Source: Photobacterium toruni (GTDB lineage Bacteria > Pseudomonadota > Gammaproteobacteria > Enterobacterales > Vibrionaceae). Taken from it: a stretch of 64,000 bases of DNA. How positions within the stretch are numbered: position 1 is the first letter of the stretch; every line of letters begins with the position of its first letter. Location: assembly GCF_024529955.1 (NCBI RefSeq), contig NZ_AP024854.1, forward strand, positions 372,001-436,000. The letters run 5' to 3'. Below the pieces are notes generated by a model that had not been told where the DNA came from, did no database searches, and was given only the letters and a program-made list of their open reading frames with translations. The translations under genes and the position numbers were made by a program. Shown one piece after another: positions 48,543-57,188 of this stretch.

Positions 48543-51032
48543 TTGTCACAACTCCCTATTGATGATGTTTTAGCTGCTTTGTTTGCAGCATTAGCTAGCC
48601 ATACCCAAGTGATTTTAAAAGCGCCACCGGGGGCGGGTAAGTCTACCCGTTTACCTTTGGCGCTATTAGCGCAAGGGACAATAACGGAGCGGATCATTAT
48701 GTTAGAGCCGCGACGGCTAGCTGCCAGAAACATTGCCAGTTATTTGGCGCAGCAATTGGGGGAGAGTGTTGGTCAAACTGTTGGCTTACGAGTACGAGGT
48801 GAAACTAAAGTCAGTGCGCAAACACGGCTAGAGATCGTAACGGAAGGTGTCATGACGCGTATGTTGCAGCATGATCCTGAACTGGCAGGGATTGGACTGA
48901 TTATTTTTGATGAATTCCATGAGCGTAGTATTCATGCCGATACTGCTTTAGCGTTGGCGATTGAAGTGCAACAAGCTTTACGGGATGATCTGCAATTATT
49001 GGTAATGTCTGCCACCCTAGATCAAACCGCATTGGCACAACTGCTTTCGACCGCGGCTTATGTTGAATCTCAAGGGCGTTGTTTTCCTGTGGAACATCGC
49101 TATCAACCTGTTAATGATCCGCGTGATGTGATTGAGCAGATGGCGATAGCAATTAGCCAATTACTCGTACAAGAAACGGGATCTGTATTAGCGTTTTTAC
49201 CGGGTGTTGGTGAAATTAAACGACTCGCTCAAGCGTTAGCACTCCGGTTACCAGCCAATAATAAGATCAATATTTGCCCGTTATATGGTCAATTACCTAT
49301 TGAGCAACAACAGCAAGCGATTAATCCTGCGGCTGCAGGTCAACGTAAAGTAGTACTTGCCACCAATATTGCTGAAACCAGTTTAACCATTGAAGGGATT
49401 CGATTAGTGGTTGATAGTGGTTTTGAACGTATCGCGCTGTGGGAGCCTAAAACAGGGATTAGTCGCTTACAGCAAGTACGTATAGCCCAATCATCGGCAG
49501 AGCAGCGAGCAGGGCGTGCTGGACGCTTAGAAACAGGTATTTGTTTACGAATGTACAGCGAAGAATTATTAAACCGTCAACCTGCGACCCCGCAACCTGA
49601 AATTCTACGCAGTGATTTAACTGCGCTTGCGATGGATCTCGTACAATGGGGCTGCCATGATCCACAAGACTTACAATGGTTAGATGTGCCACCGATGATT
49701 GCATTACAGCAGTCACAGCAATTATTACAGCAGTTAGGTGCAATTGATAAACGTGGTCAGCAAACACCGCGTGGACAGGTGATGCAAACGATAGGCGCTG
49801 ATCCTCGCCATGGTGCGATGCTGGCTTTTGCTCAACAAACAGCACAACAGCATCACGATCTCACTATTTTAACGACCGCAGCAATGCTGGTGGCGTTATT
49901 AGAAGATCCGCCTCGCGGTATTGATAATCCAGATTTAGCATTTCAGTTGCACTTACTTGAGATAAAGAAACTGGCTAGAAGCCATGCTTATTTGCAACGG
50001 GCGCAGCAACATCTTACGACTCTTGCTGTAGCGAGAAATACGCCGCTTACCGCTAATAATCATTGGGCAGCTATTGTGCTTGCGGTGGGCTATCCCGATC
50101 GTATTGCTCAATCACGCACTGATGATGGTCGTTATCAGCTAGCCAATGGTCAAGGAGTGGTGCTTGATAGTAGCCAAGGACTTGCTAACCAGCCTTTATT
50201 GGTCGTGGCTGATGTGGTTAAGACCCGCCAAGGTGATAGTCGAATCTTTTCCGCGATTGGTGCTGATTTAAATGGGTTACAACACGCATTACCAATATTG
50301 TTTACTGAGAATGAGTGGCTTGATTGGGATGATAAAAAAGGTCGCTTAAGTGCTGAACATCGTGTTTATTGTGGCAAGTTAATTGTTGCTCGTAGCCTTG
50401 CAGCAACCCCTGATGCGGCATTAGCCAGTGAAGCATTACTTAATGCGGTTAAACGTAAAGGGTTAAGCGTTTTACATTGGACAGAAAAAGCTAACGGATT
50501 ATTAATTCGTGGTCGTTGTGCCAATGAATGGTTACCGGAGATGGGTTTACCAGCATTAGATGAGGCAAGTTTACTTAGCCATGCTGATCAATGGTTATTG
50601 CCTTATTTAAACGGTATTACAACCTTAAAAGGCTTACAAAAAGTCAATATGGTTGCAGCATTAGAAGCTTATCTTGGTTGGAATCAAAAACAACAGCTCG
50701 ATCAATTGTTACCGACCCATTATTTGGTGCCGACTGGATCAAATATAGCGATCCGCTATCAAGAACAACAACTACCCGTACTGGCTGTAAAGTTACAAGA
50801 AATGTTTGGTGAGCCGACCACACCGACGATTGCCAATGGCAAGGTTGTTTTGGTACTTGAATTATTATCACCTGCGCAGCGCCCGTTGCAGATCACGCAA
50901 GATTTAGCCGGTTTTTGGCAGGGATCATACAAAGAAGTTCAAAAAGAGATGAAAGGACGTTATCCCAAACATCCTTGGCCTGATGATCCTGCAAATCATC
51001 TTCCAACCCGCAAAATAAAAAAATACCTGTAG
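48543..51032 (+). CDS. hrpB: ATP-dependent RNA helicase HrpB
   Basis: An 829-residue DEAH-box type helicase. Walker A is PPGAGKST (about 32-39), the Walker B box is DEFH, and SAT and the motif VI segment SAEQRAGRAGRLETG follow. The C-terminal HrpB-specific domain ends PLQITQDLAGFWQGSYKEVQKEMKGRYPKHPWPDDPA. No ATG start is available: TTG at 48543 (MSQLPID) has AAGG eight bases upstream and matches the E. coli start; GTG at 48534 is the alternative. The biological role is poorly defined. Confidence 0.92.
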   Translation: MSQLPIDDVLAALFAALASHTQVILKAPPGAGKSTRLPLALLAQGTITERIIMLEPRRLAARNIASYLAQQLGESVGQTVGLRVRGETKVSAQTRLEIVTEGVMTRMLQHDPELAGIGLIIFDEFHERSIHADTALALAIEVQQALRDDLQLLVMSATLDQTALAQLLSTAAYVESQGRCFPVEHRYQPVNDPRDVIEQMAIAISQLLVQETGSVLAFLPGVGEIKRLAQALALRLPANNKINICPLYGQLPIEQQQQAINPAAAGQRKVVLATNIAETSLTIEGIRLVVDSGFERIALWEPKTGISRLQQVRIAQSSAEQRAGRAGRLETGICLRMYSEELLNRQPATPQPEILRSDLTALAMDLVQWGCHDPQDLQWLDVPPMIALQQSQQLLQQLGAIDKRGQQTPRGQVMQTIGADPRHGAMLAFAQQTAQQHHDLTILTTAAMLVALLEDPPRGIDNPDLAFQLHLLEIKKLARSHAYLQRAQQHLTTLAVARNTPLTANNHWAAIVLAVGYPDRIAQSRTDDGRYQLANGQGVVLDSSQGLANQPLLVVADVVKTRQGDSRIFSAIGADLNGLQHALPILFTENEWLDWDDKKGRLSAEHRVYCGKLIVARSLAATPDAALASEALLNAVKRKGLSVLHWTEKANGLLIRGRCANEWLPEMGLPALDEASLLSHADQWLLPYLNGITTLKGLQKVNMVAALEAYLGWNQKQQLDQLLPTHYLVPTGSNIAIRYQEQQLPVLAVKLQEMFGEPTTPTIANGKVVLVLELLSPAQRPLQITQDLAGFWQGSYKEVQKEMKGRYPKHPWPDDPANHLPTRKIKKYL

Positions 51033-51163
51033 GTGTGCTAAACAAACGAGTTATAACCTGTATATATAATCAGTAATAGTTGTTAGGATCTTAATATACT
51101 GAATCATGAAGTAGGGGCTAATTAAGGCCTCTACACTATAGGAATAACGGTAGTTGATGCATT

Positions 51164-53587
51164 ATGAGTAAGTCGCCACAACCTCAAAAACCACAACCTA
51201 AAAAGCCTGCGGCCACGCCTAAAAAGGTCGCTGTAAAACCAACCGCTAACAAACAGCCTGCAAAAAAAAACGCCTCCCAAAAAGCTTCGTCTAAAAAAAC
51301 AGCCACTAAAAAAGTTGCGGGTTCGCATCCATGGCTACATAAGCTTGGCAGTTTAGTGTTTAAAGTGACCTTAGTGGTCGTGGCTATTTTATTAGTGATT
51401 GGTATTTATTTAGATACTGTAGTGCGTAATAAAATGGATGGTCAAATCTGGGATTTACCTTCGGTTGTTTATGGACGCGTACTTACTTTGCATCCTCATC
51501 AGGCGATGACTCTTGGTGACGTTCGTCATGAGTTAGATGCGTTGCAGTATCATAAGGTTGCGACGCCACAGCGCATGGGTGAGTATTCCGCATCTGCAAC
51601 TCGAATTGAATTAATTCGTCGACCATTTAAGTTTGTTGATGATCCCCAACCACAACAACATGTGATGCTTACATTCTCTGGTAGCACGTTGAGTAGTATT
51701 ACCGATCTAACAACCAAGAAATCATTAAAAACCCTCAAGATAGAACCGAAATTATTAGGTATGTTAGGGCTAACGGGCAATGAACAACGGATATTTATGG
51801 CGCGGGATCAATTTCCACCGTTATTAATTGATGCATTGTTAACGACCGAAGATCGCGATTTTTATCAACATGAAGGAGTATCACCACTGGCAATTTTACG
51901 GGCGATGGTGGTTAACCTTAAAGCGGGTCATACCGTACAAGGGGGCAGTACGCTCACTCAGCAATTGGCGAAAAACCTATTTTTAAGTCGTGAACGTAGT
52001 TTATGGCGCAAAGTACGTGAAGCGTATATTGCCGTTATTATTGATTACCGTTACAGCAAAGATCGTATTTTAGAAGCCTATTTAAATGAAATTTACTTAG
52101 GTCAAAATGGTGCAAAAGAAATTCATGGTTTTCCCCTTGCGGCACGATTTTATTTCGGTCGCCCGTTAGAAGAACTGCGAGCCGATCAATTAGCAATGTT
52201 AGTCGGAATGGTAAAAGGACCGTCGCAATTTAATCCATGGCGTCATCCTGAGCGCACCATGAAACGCCGCGATTTAGTGTTGATGTTACTTTTGAAAAAT
52301 AATTACCTTACTGGTGCGGAATATGAACAAGCAATTGCAGAGCCATTGGGAATTCAAAAGACACCTAAAATAGCGAGTCGGCAACCTGCGTATTTTCAAC
52401 AATTACAGCGGGAGTTAGAACAAGATGTGGGTGATATTTACAAATCAGGTAAAGGACTACGTATTTTCAGCACTCTTGATCCAGTGTCACAACAAGCGGC
52501 AGAAAAAACTATTGCAGTGATGGTGCCACAATTAAATAAAAAGGCTGGCGTGAAAGTAGAAACAGCCATGGTGGTGGTTGATCGTCAATATGGTGCAGTA
52601 AGAGCATTGATTGGCGGTAGTCGTCCTGGTTATGCCGGATTTAACCGCGCGTTGGATGCGAGCCGTCAAATTGGTTCATTAGCCAAGCCAGCTGTCTATT
52701 TGGCTGCCTTAAGCCAACCACAGACGTTTACTTTAGCGACAACCTTGAGTGATCGAGCGATTGTTCTAAAAGGCAGTAAGGGAACATCGTGGCGACCAAG
52801 AAATTATGATCGTAAGTTCCGTGGGCAAGTACCGTTATATTATGCTTTAGCGCATTCATTAAATGTACCGACGGTAAACTTAGGTTTAAAGGTTGGGCTA
52901 AAAACGGTGATTAACACCATGGCTAGGCTGGGTGTTAAGCGCGATGAAATTCCTCATTTACCCTCGATATTATTAGGTGCATTTAGTTTATCGCCGTTTG
53001 AAGTGGCGCAAATGTACCAAAGCATAACTAATAATGGTCGTAAAGCGCCGCTGTATAGTCTTGATGCTGTCGTTGATAGTCAAGGGCGAGTGCTGTACCA
53101 ACATCAGTCGCATATCGAGCAAGTGGTTGCTGAACAAGCGGCTTGGTTAACCACTTATGATATGAAAAAAGTAGTCAGTCAAGGAACCGCTCGTTTTCTT
53201 CAGAATAAATTTAGTTCTGCCAAGTTAGCGGGTAAAACGGGAACAACGGATAATAACCGTGATAGCTGGTTTGCAGGAGCCGATGGGCGTGAAGTTGGCG
53301 TAGTATGGGTTGGACGGGATGATAACACGCCAGTGCGTCTGACTGGTTCTAGTGGTGCGCTACGGGTTTATGCTGATTATCTTGCTCGTCGTCAACCGTT
53401 GCCATTAAATATCGGCTGGCCTCCTTATATCACTACGGTGAAGTATCAACGGGCAGCAAATGGCAGTTTACAATTTAATTGTAATGGTAATGTCTTATTA
53501 CCTGCATGGGATAAGAACGGTGATTTAAAAGCGCAGTGTAATGATAGTCAGCCTGCAACATGGATTAAGCATATGTTTGCGGATTAG
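51164..53587 (+). CDS. mrcB: Penicillin-binding protein 1B
   Basis: An 807-residue bifunctional peptidoglycan synthase. A Lys/Pro/Ala-rich cytoplasmic tail (1-55) precedes one membrane helix (about 65-85). A UB2H region follows, then a glycosyltransferase domain with EDRDFYQHEGVSPLAI (catalytic Glu) and GGSTLTQQLAKNLFL. The transpeptidase domain has the SxxK serine in GSLAKPAVYL, SLN in AHSLNVPTVN and KTGTT. It follows hrpB as in E. coli. Confidence 0.96.
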   Translation: MSKSPQPQKPQPKKPAATPKKVAVKPTANKQPAKKNASQKASSKKTATKKVAGSHPWLHKLGSLVFKVTLVVVAILLVIGIYLDTVVRNKMDGQIWDLPSVVYGRVLTLHPHQAMTLGDVRHELDALQYHKVATPQRMGEYSASATRIELIRRPFKFVDDPQPQQHVMLTFSGSTLSSITDLTTKKSLKTLKIEPKLLGMLGLTGNEQRIFMARDQFPPLLIDALLTTEDRDFYQHEGVSPLAILRAMVVNLKAGHTVQGGSTLTQQLAKNLFLSRERSLWRKVREAYIAVIIDYRYSKDRILEAYLNEIYLGQNGAKEIHGFPLAARFYFGRPLEELRADQLAMLVGMVKGPSQFNPWRHPERTMKRRDLVLMLLLKNNYLTGAEYEQAIAEPLGIQKTPKIASRQPAYFQQLQRELEQDVGDIYKSGKGLRIFSTLDPVSQQAAEKTIAVMVPQLNKKAGVKVETAMVVVDRQYGAVRALIGGSRPGYAGFNRALDASRQIGSLAKPAVYLAALSQPQTFTLATTLSDRAIVLKGSKGTSWRPRNYDRKFRGQVPLYYALAHSLNVPTVNLGLKVGLKTVINTMARLGVKRDEIPHLPSILLGAFSLSPFEVAQMYQSITNNGRKAPLYSLDAVVDSQGRVLYQHQSHIEQVVAEQAAWLTTYDMKKVVSQGTARFLQNKFSSAKLAGKTGTTDNNRDSWFAGADGREVGVVWVGRDDNTPVRLTGSSGALRVYADYLARRQPLPLNIGWPPYITTVKYQRAANGSLQFNCNGNVLLPAWDKNGDLKAQCNDSQPATWIKHMFAD

Positions 53588-53599
53588 TAGAAAATAGGT

Positions 53600-53745
53600 A
53601 ACAGCAGAAGATAGGAAAAGCAGGGACGAGTTTTCGAGGGGGGCGGAGAGCGAGGTGTTTAGCGACAAGTAAGGGCAGTCGCAAGATTATCATTGATAAT
53701 GATGTTGCTGGTGTTGAAAGTCTCGAACCCTCGTTCCTTTTTCTT
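53600..53745. repeat. Degenerate G-rich intergenic repeat stretch
   Basis: The region after mrcB contains GGGACGAG, TTTTCGAGGGGGG and CTCGAACCCTCG words. They resemble the stretches at 6255-6400 and 14998-15035. No gene is present. Confidence 0.4.
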
Positions 53746-53751
53746 CAGACG

Positions 53752-53780
53752 AAAAAAAACCTCATCAAAGATGAGGCTTT
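53752..53780 (-). terminator. Terminator of tRNA array A
   Basis: CCTCATC-AAA-GATGAGG. On the minus strand the hairpin is followed by eight U. It lies 8 bp beyond the last tRNA. Confidence 0.9.
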
Positions 53781-53787
53781 CAAAAGA

Positions 53788-53863
<76 letters not shown>

Positions 53864-53909
53864 ACACTAAATTCTTTTTAAATAACGAGTAAACTCATTA
53901 TCTTTAATA

Positions 53910-53985
53910 TGGTGCCTCGAGGCGGAATCGAACCACCGACACGAGGATTTTCAATCCTCTGCTCTACCGACTGAGCTATCAAGGC
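53910..53985 (-). tRNA. tRNA-Phe (anticodon GAA)
   Basis: 76 nt with encoded CCA; anticodon loop TTGAAAA. Seventh gene of array A. Confidence 0.97.
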
Positions 53986-54040
53986 AAACACAGCAATCAA
54001 ATTGCTATTGTTGCATTTCTTACCGAAGTAAGAGAATAAA

Positions 54041-54116
<76 letters not shown>

Positions 54117-54165
54117 ACATTAATTCTTTTATATTCCTTTACTCTATTGAGTGAAGAAATAAATT

Positions 54166-54241
54166 TGGCTCCCTCTACTGGACTTGAACCAGTGACATAC
54201 GGATTAACAGTCCGGCGTTCTACCAACTGAACTAAGAGGGA
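54166..54241 (-). tRNA. tRNA-Asn (anticodon GUU)
   Basis: 76 nt with CCA, discriminator G73; anticodon loop CTGTTAA. Fifth gene of array A. Confidence 0.97.
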
Positions 54242-54287
54242 ATTAACTTTTACTATTTAACTCGACAAATCGAATCAAATTTTAATA

Positions 54288-54363
54288 TGGTGCCTCGAGG
54301 CGGAATCGAACCACCGACACGAGGATTTTCAATCCTCTGCTCTACCGACTGAGCTATCAAGGC
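54288..54363 (-). tRNA. tRNA-Phe (anticodon GAA)
   Basis: 76 nt with CCA. Fourth gene of array A. Confidence 0.97.
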
Positions 54364-54418
54364 AAACACAGCAATCAAATTGCTATTGTTGCATTTCTTA
54401 CCGAAGTAAGAGAATAAA

Positions 54419-54494
<76 letters not shown>

Positions 54495-54542
54495 ACATTA
54501 ATTCTGTAATCTCTCCGCTCTATTGAACCAAGAAATAAATAG

Positions 54543-54618
54543 TGGCTCCCTCTACTGGACTTGAACCAGTGACATACGGATTAACAGTCCGGCGTTCTAC
54601 CAACTGAACTAAGAGGGA
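54543..54618 (-). tRNA. tRNA-Asn (anticodon GUU)
   Basis: 76 nt with CCA. Second gene of array A. Confidence 0.97.
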
Positions 54619-54663
54619 ACAGATTTTGTTGTTGCTTAACACCAAACTTCAAAAGAGAAGAAA

Positions 54664-54739
54664 TGGTGCCTCGAGGCGGAATCGAACCACCGACACGAGG
54701 ATTTTCAATCCTCTGCTCTACCGACTGAGCTATCAAGGC
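54664..54739 (-). tRNA. tRNA-Phe (anticodon GAA)
   Basis: 76 nt with CCA. First gene of array A, directly after the promoter. Confidence 0.97.
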
Positions 54740-54749
54740 AACGGAGCGC

Positions 54750-54778
54750 ATTAAAAAGGTTTTTGGCCTTGGCGTCAA
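54750..54778 (-). promoter_or_regulatory. Sigma-70 promoter of tRNA array A
   Basis: On the minus strand TTGACG, a 17-bp spacer and TTTAAT are followed by a GC-rich discriminator (GCGCTCC). This is typical of stable-RNA promoters repressed by ppGpp and DksA. Confidence 0.85.
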
Positions 54779-55101
54779 TGGTTTTTTTTTAAATAGTTAC
54801 TGAGGTTATCTTTTTTGCGCTGATTGGTGGTATTTTGCACTTAAATATTCAGTTTTATGGTGTTTGTCAGTCACTGCAGAAGATACGCATTAGGTGGTAA
54901 AAGCGTTAAGAAGAAAGTATTTGGTAAAAAGTAGTGGTGATTTTGAGAGGTTAAAAATGATTGCTGAGGCGTGGTGGTTAAAATTAGAACAACTAGTTGA
55001 GTGTATTCTCTGATATACCAGTCTGATTTTTCGTCATTCCCTACAGTGAAGTTATGAATGAGATCGGGAATCTATAGTTTGCGCGCTGTAAATTAATTGT
55101 T
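54779..55101. other. Non-coding gap between tRNA array A and the variant units
   Basis: About 320 bp without a gene; it includes the second copy of the dispersed palindrome at 55031-55097. No other signal recognised. Confidence 0.5.
55031..55097. repeat. Dispersed imperfect palindrome, copy 2
   Basis: It is related to the reverse complement of 6427-6496. ATTCCC and GGGAAT arms surround a loop of about 25 bases. It lies just beyond variant unit 1, where the other units have an intrinsic terminator. Confidence 0.7.
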
Positions 55102-55192
55102 TGGCTTCACTCTACTGGACTTGAACCAGTGATATGCGGATTAGCAGTCCGCCAAGCGTCTCATAAAGTGTTGCCAACTGAACTAAGAGGGC
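55102..55192 (-). tRNA. tRNA-Asn-derived variant with GCU anticodon, copy 1
   Basis: 91 nt with terminal CCA. The T arm, anticodon stem and 5-nt variable loop are those of tRNA-Asn, but the D region is expanded by 14 nt, the anticodon is GCU and the 3' acceptor strand has an extra A and a C-U type mismatch. It is the most diverged copy (further changes in the D insertion and anticodon stem). Probably not a normal elongator; it may be a pseudogene or tRNA-like RNA. Confidence 0.6.
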
Positions 55193-55252
55193 ATTATCGA
55201 GTGGGGAGTCAACGATTTGATCAATGAAGTTTATTTCACTAAAGTACAGACG

Positions 55253-55282
55253 AAAAAAAACCTTGTCTTTCGACAAGGTTTT
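55253..55282 (-). terminator. Terminator between variant copies 2 and 1
   Basis: CCTTGTC-TTTC-GACAAGG; on the minus strand it is followed by eight U. It should stop transcripts leaving copy 2. Confidence 0.9.
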
Positions 55283-55288
55283 CTTATT

Positions 55289-55379
55289 TGGCTTCACTCT
55301 ACTGGACTTGAACCAGTGACATACGGATTAGCAGTCCGCCAAGCTTCTCATAAAGTGTTGCCAACTGAACTAAGAGGGC
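55289..55379 (-). tRNA. tRNA-Asn-derived variant with GCU anticodon, copy 2
   Basis: 91 nt with terminal CCA. It has the same D-region insertion and GCU anticodon as copy 3, with the altered acceptor 3' strand of copy 1. It lies 187 bp from each neighbouring copy. Confidence 0.6.
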
Positions 55380-55439
55380 ATTATCGAGTGGGGAGTCAAC
55401 GATTTGATCAATGAAGTTTATTTCACTAAAGTACAGACG

Positions 55440-55469
55440 AAAAAAAACCTTGTCTTTCGACAAGGTTTT
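55440..55469 (-). terminator. Terminator between variant copies 3 and 2
   Basis: The same hairpin as at 55253-55282, shifted by 187 bp, with an eight-U run on the minus strand. Confidence 0.9.
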
Positions 55470-55475
55470 CTTATT

Positions 55476-55565
55476 TGGCTCCCTCTACTGGACTTGAACC
55501 AGTGACATACGGATTAGCAGTCCGCCAAGCTTCTCATAAAGTGTTGCCAACTGAACTAAGAGGGC
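55476..55565 (-). tRNA. tRNA-Asn-derived variant with GCU anticodon, copy 3
   Basis: 90 nt with terminal CCA, the best-preserved copy. The 3' half (anticodon stem to CCA) matches tRNA-Asn apart from the GCU anticodon. The acceptor pairs at six of seven positions (G1-A72 mismatch). Between AGTTCAGTTGG and GGACTGCTAATCC lie 23 nt in place of 9. A short TTC/GAA D stem with a long loop is possible. Confidence 0.65.
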
Positions 55566-55625
55566 ATTATCGAGTGGGGAGTCAACGATTTGATCAATGA
55601 AGTTTATTTCACTTTCGTACAGACG

Positions 55626-55656
55626 AAAAAAAACCTTGTCTTTCGACAAGGTTTTC
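55626..55656 (-). terminator. Terminator of tRNA array B before the variant units
   Basis: The same CCTTGTC/GACAAGG hairpin with a U-run, just after the last tRNA-Asn of array B. Transcription of array B should largely end here. Confidence 0.9.
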
Positions 55657-55661
55657 TTATT

Positions 55662-55737
55662 TGGCTCCCTCTACTGGACTTGAACCAGTGACATACGGAT
55701 TAACAGTCCGGCGTTCTACCAACTGAACTAAGAGGGA
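55662..55737 (-). tRNA. tRNA-Asn (anticodon GUU)
   Basis: 76 nt with CCA. Last canonical gene of array B. Confidence 0.97.
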
Positions 55738-55783
55738 ATTAACTTTTACTATTTAACTCGACAAATCGAATCAAATTTTAATA

Positions 55784-55859
55784 TGGTGCCTCGAGGCGGA
55801 ATCGAACCACCGACACGAGGATTTTCAATCCTCTGCTCTACCGACTGAGCTATCAAGGC
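55784..55859 (-). tRNA. tRNA-Phe (anticodon GAA)
   Basis: 76 nt with CCA. Seventh gene of array B. Confidence 0.97.
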
Positions 55860-55914
55860 AAACACAGCAATCAAATTGCTATTGTTGCATTTCTTACCGA
55901 AGTAAGAGAATAAA

Positions 55915-55990
<76 letters not shown>

Positions 55991-56039
55991 ACATTAATTC
56001 TTTTATATTCCTTTACTCTATTGAGTGAAGAAATAAATT

Positions 56040-56115
56040 TGGCTCCCTCTACTGGACTTGAACCAGTGACATACGGATTAACAGTCCGGCGTTCTACCAA
56101 CTGAACTAAGAGGGA
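56040..56115 (-). tRNA. tRNA-Asn (anticodon GUU)
   Basis: 76 nt with CCA. Fifth gene of array B. Confidence 0.97.
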
Positions 56116-56161
56116 ATTAACTTTTACTATTTAACTCGACAAATCGAATCAAATTTTAATA

Positions 56162-56237
56162 TGGTGCCTCGAGGCGGAATCGAACCACCGACACGAGGAT
56201 TTTCAATCCTCTGCTCTACCGACTGAGCTATCAAGGC
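56162..56237 (-). tRNA. tRNA-Phe (anticodon GAA)
   Basis: 76 nt with CCA. Fourth gene of array B. Confidence 0.97.
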
Positions 56238-56292
56238 AAACACAGCAATCAAATTGCTATTGTTGCATTTCTTACCGAAGTAAGAGAATAAA

Positions 56293-56368
<76 letters not shown>

Positions 56369-56416
56369 ACATTAATTCTGTAATCTCTCCGCTCTATTGA
56401 GCCAAGAAATAAATAG

Positions 56417-56492
56417 TGGCTCCCTCTACTGGACTTGAACCAGTGACATACGGATTAACAGTCCGGCGTTCTACCAACTGAACTAAGAGGGA
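56417..56492 (-). tRNA. tRNA-Asn (anticodon GUU)
   Basis: 76 nt with CCA. Second gene of array B. Confidence 0.97.
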
Positions 56493-56537
56493 ACAGATTT
56501 TGTTGTTGCTTAACACCAAACTTCAAAAGAGAAGAAA

Positions 56538-56613
56538 TGGTGCCTCGAGGCGGAATCGAACCACCGACACGAGGATTTTCAATCCTCTGCTCTACCGACT
56601 GAGCTATCAAGGC
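56538..56613 (-). tRNA. tRNA-Phe (anticodon GAA)
   Basis: 76 nt with CCA. First gene of array B. Confidence 0.97.
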
Positions 56614-56624
56614 AACGGGGCGCT

Positions 56625-56653
56625 ATTAAAAGGGTTTTGAGCCTTTTCGTCAA
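56625..56653 (-). promoter_or_regulatory. Sigma-70 promoter of tRNA array B
   Basis: On the minus strand TTGACG, 17 bp and TTTAAT, then a GC-rich discriminator (AGCGCCCC). Same design as the array A promoter. Confidence 0.85.
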
Positions 56654-56781
56654 CCCTTTTTTTAATAAAAAATAATTATCGCGTTTAAGTGTTGGCTTTT
56701 TGTTCGTTGTGGTGGCGTTTTTTACATTTTTGCTAATTTCCGCCGATGGAGTCACGGCGGAATAAGTTTTTGAACTTAATA

Positions 56782-57054
56782 TTATTTTGTTGGTGGAGTA
56801 TAGCCATCAATCACTACATCTTTACCTTCAAACAAAAATTTGACCATTTCTGTCTCAAGTAGTTGACGATGCTCGGGGTTCATCATATTAAGTTTTTTTT
56901 CATTGATCAGCATAGTCTGTTTAGCTTGCCATTGTGCCCATGCTTGTTTTGATACCGTATCAAAAATACGTTGACCAAGATCACCTGGGTACAATTGAAA
57001 ATCTAGACCTTCAGCTTCTTGCTGTAGACGAACACAAAAAACAGTACGGCTCAT
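56782..57054 (-). CDS. yggX: Probable Fe(2+)-trafficking protein YggX
   Basis: A 90-residue protein starting [24 protein letters not shown], with the single conserved Cys7, then [30 protein letters not shown] and an added GYTPP tail. In enterobacteria it protects iron-sulphur clusters from oxidative damage. I use the ATG at 57054 with AAGGA upstream. It follows mutY, which encodes an Fe-S enzyme, the conserved pairing. Confidence 0.95.
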   Translation of the reverse strand: MSRTVFCVRLQQEAEGLDFQLYPGDLGQRIFDTVSKQAWAQWQAKQTMLINEKKLNMMNPEHRQLLETEMVKFLFEGKDVVIDGYTPPTK

Positions 57055-57188
57055 GGAATATTCCTTATGCATTGATTATTAAATTACAGTGACAATGACT
57101 GTTTTTATAATTGCTGTATTTATAACAATAGTTATACCAGAGTAGGCAAGTAGCGGCTAGGGTCGAAACTGGAATAACAACCGCATAA

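Noticed and set aside
54581..54778. Frames across the tRNA genes (also 55112-55297 and 55217-55414)
   Set aside because: They translate tRNA sequence and terminators; no coding signal.
55102..55565. Calling the variant units ordinary tRNA-Ser(GCU)
   Set aside because: They lack the long variable arm of tRNA-Ser; everything outside the D region and anticodon is tRNA-Asn.
55102..55661. Regularly spaced repeats that might suggest a CRISPR array
   Set aside because: The unit is 187 bp, spacers are near-identical and the repeated part folds as a tRNA with a terminator; no cas genes.
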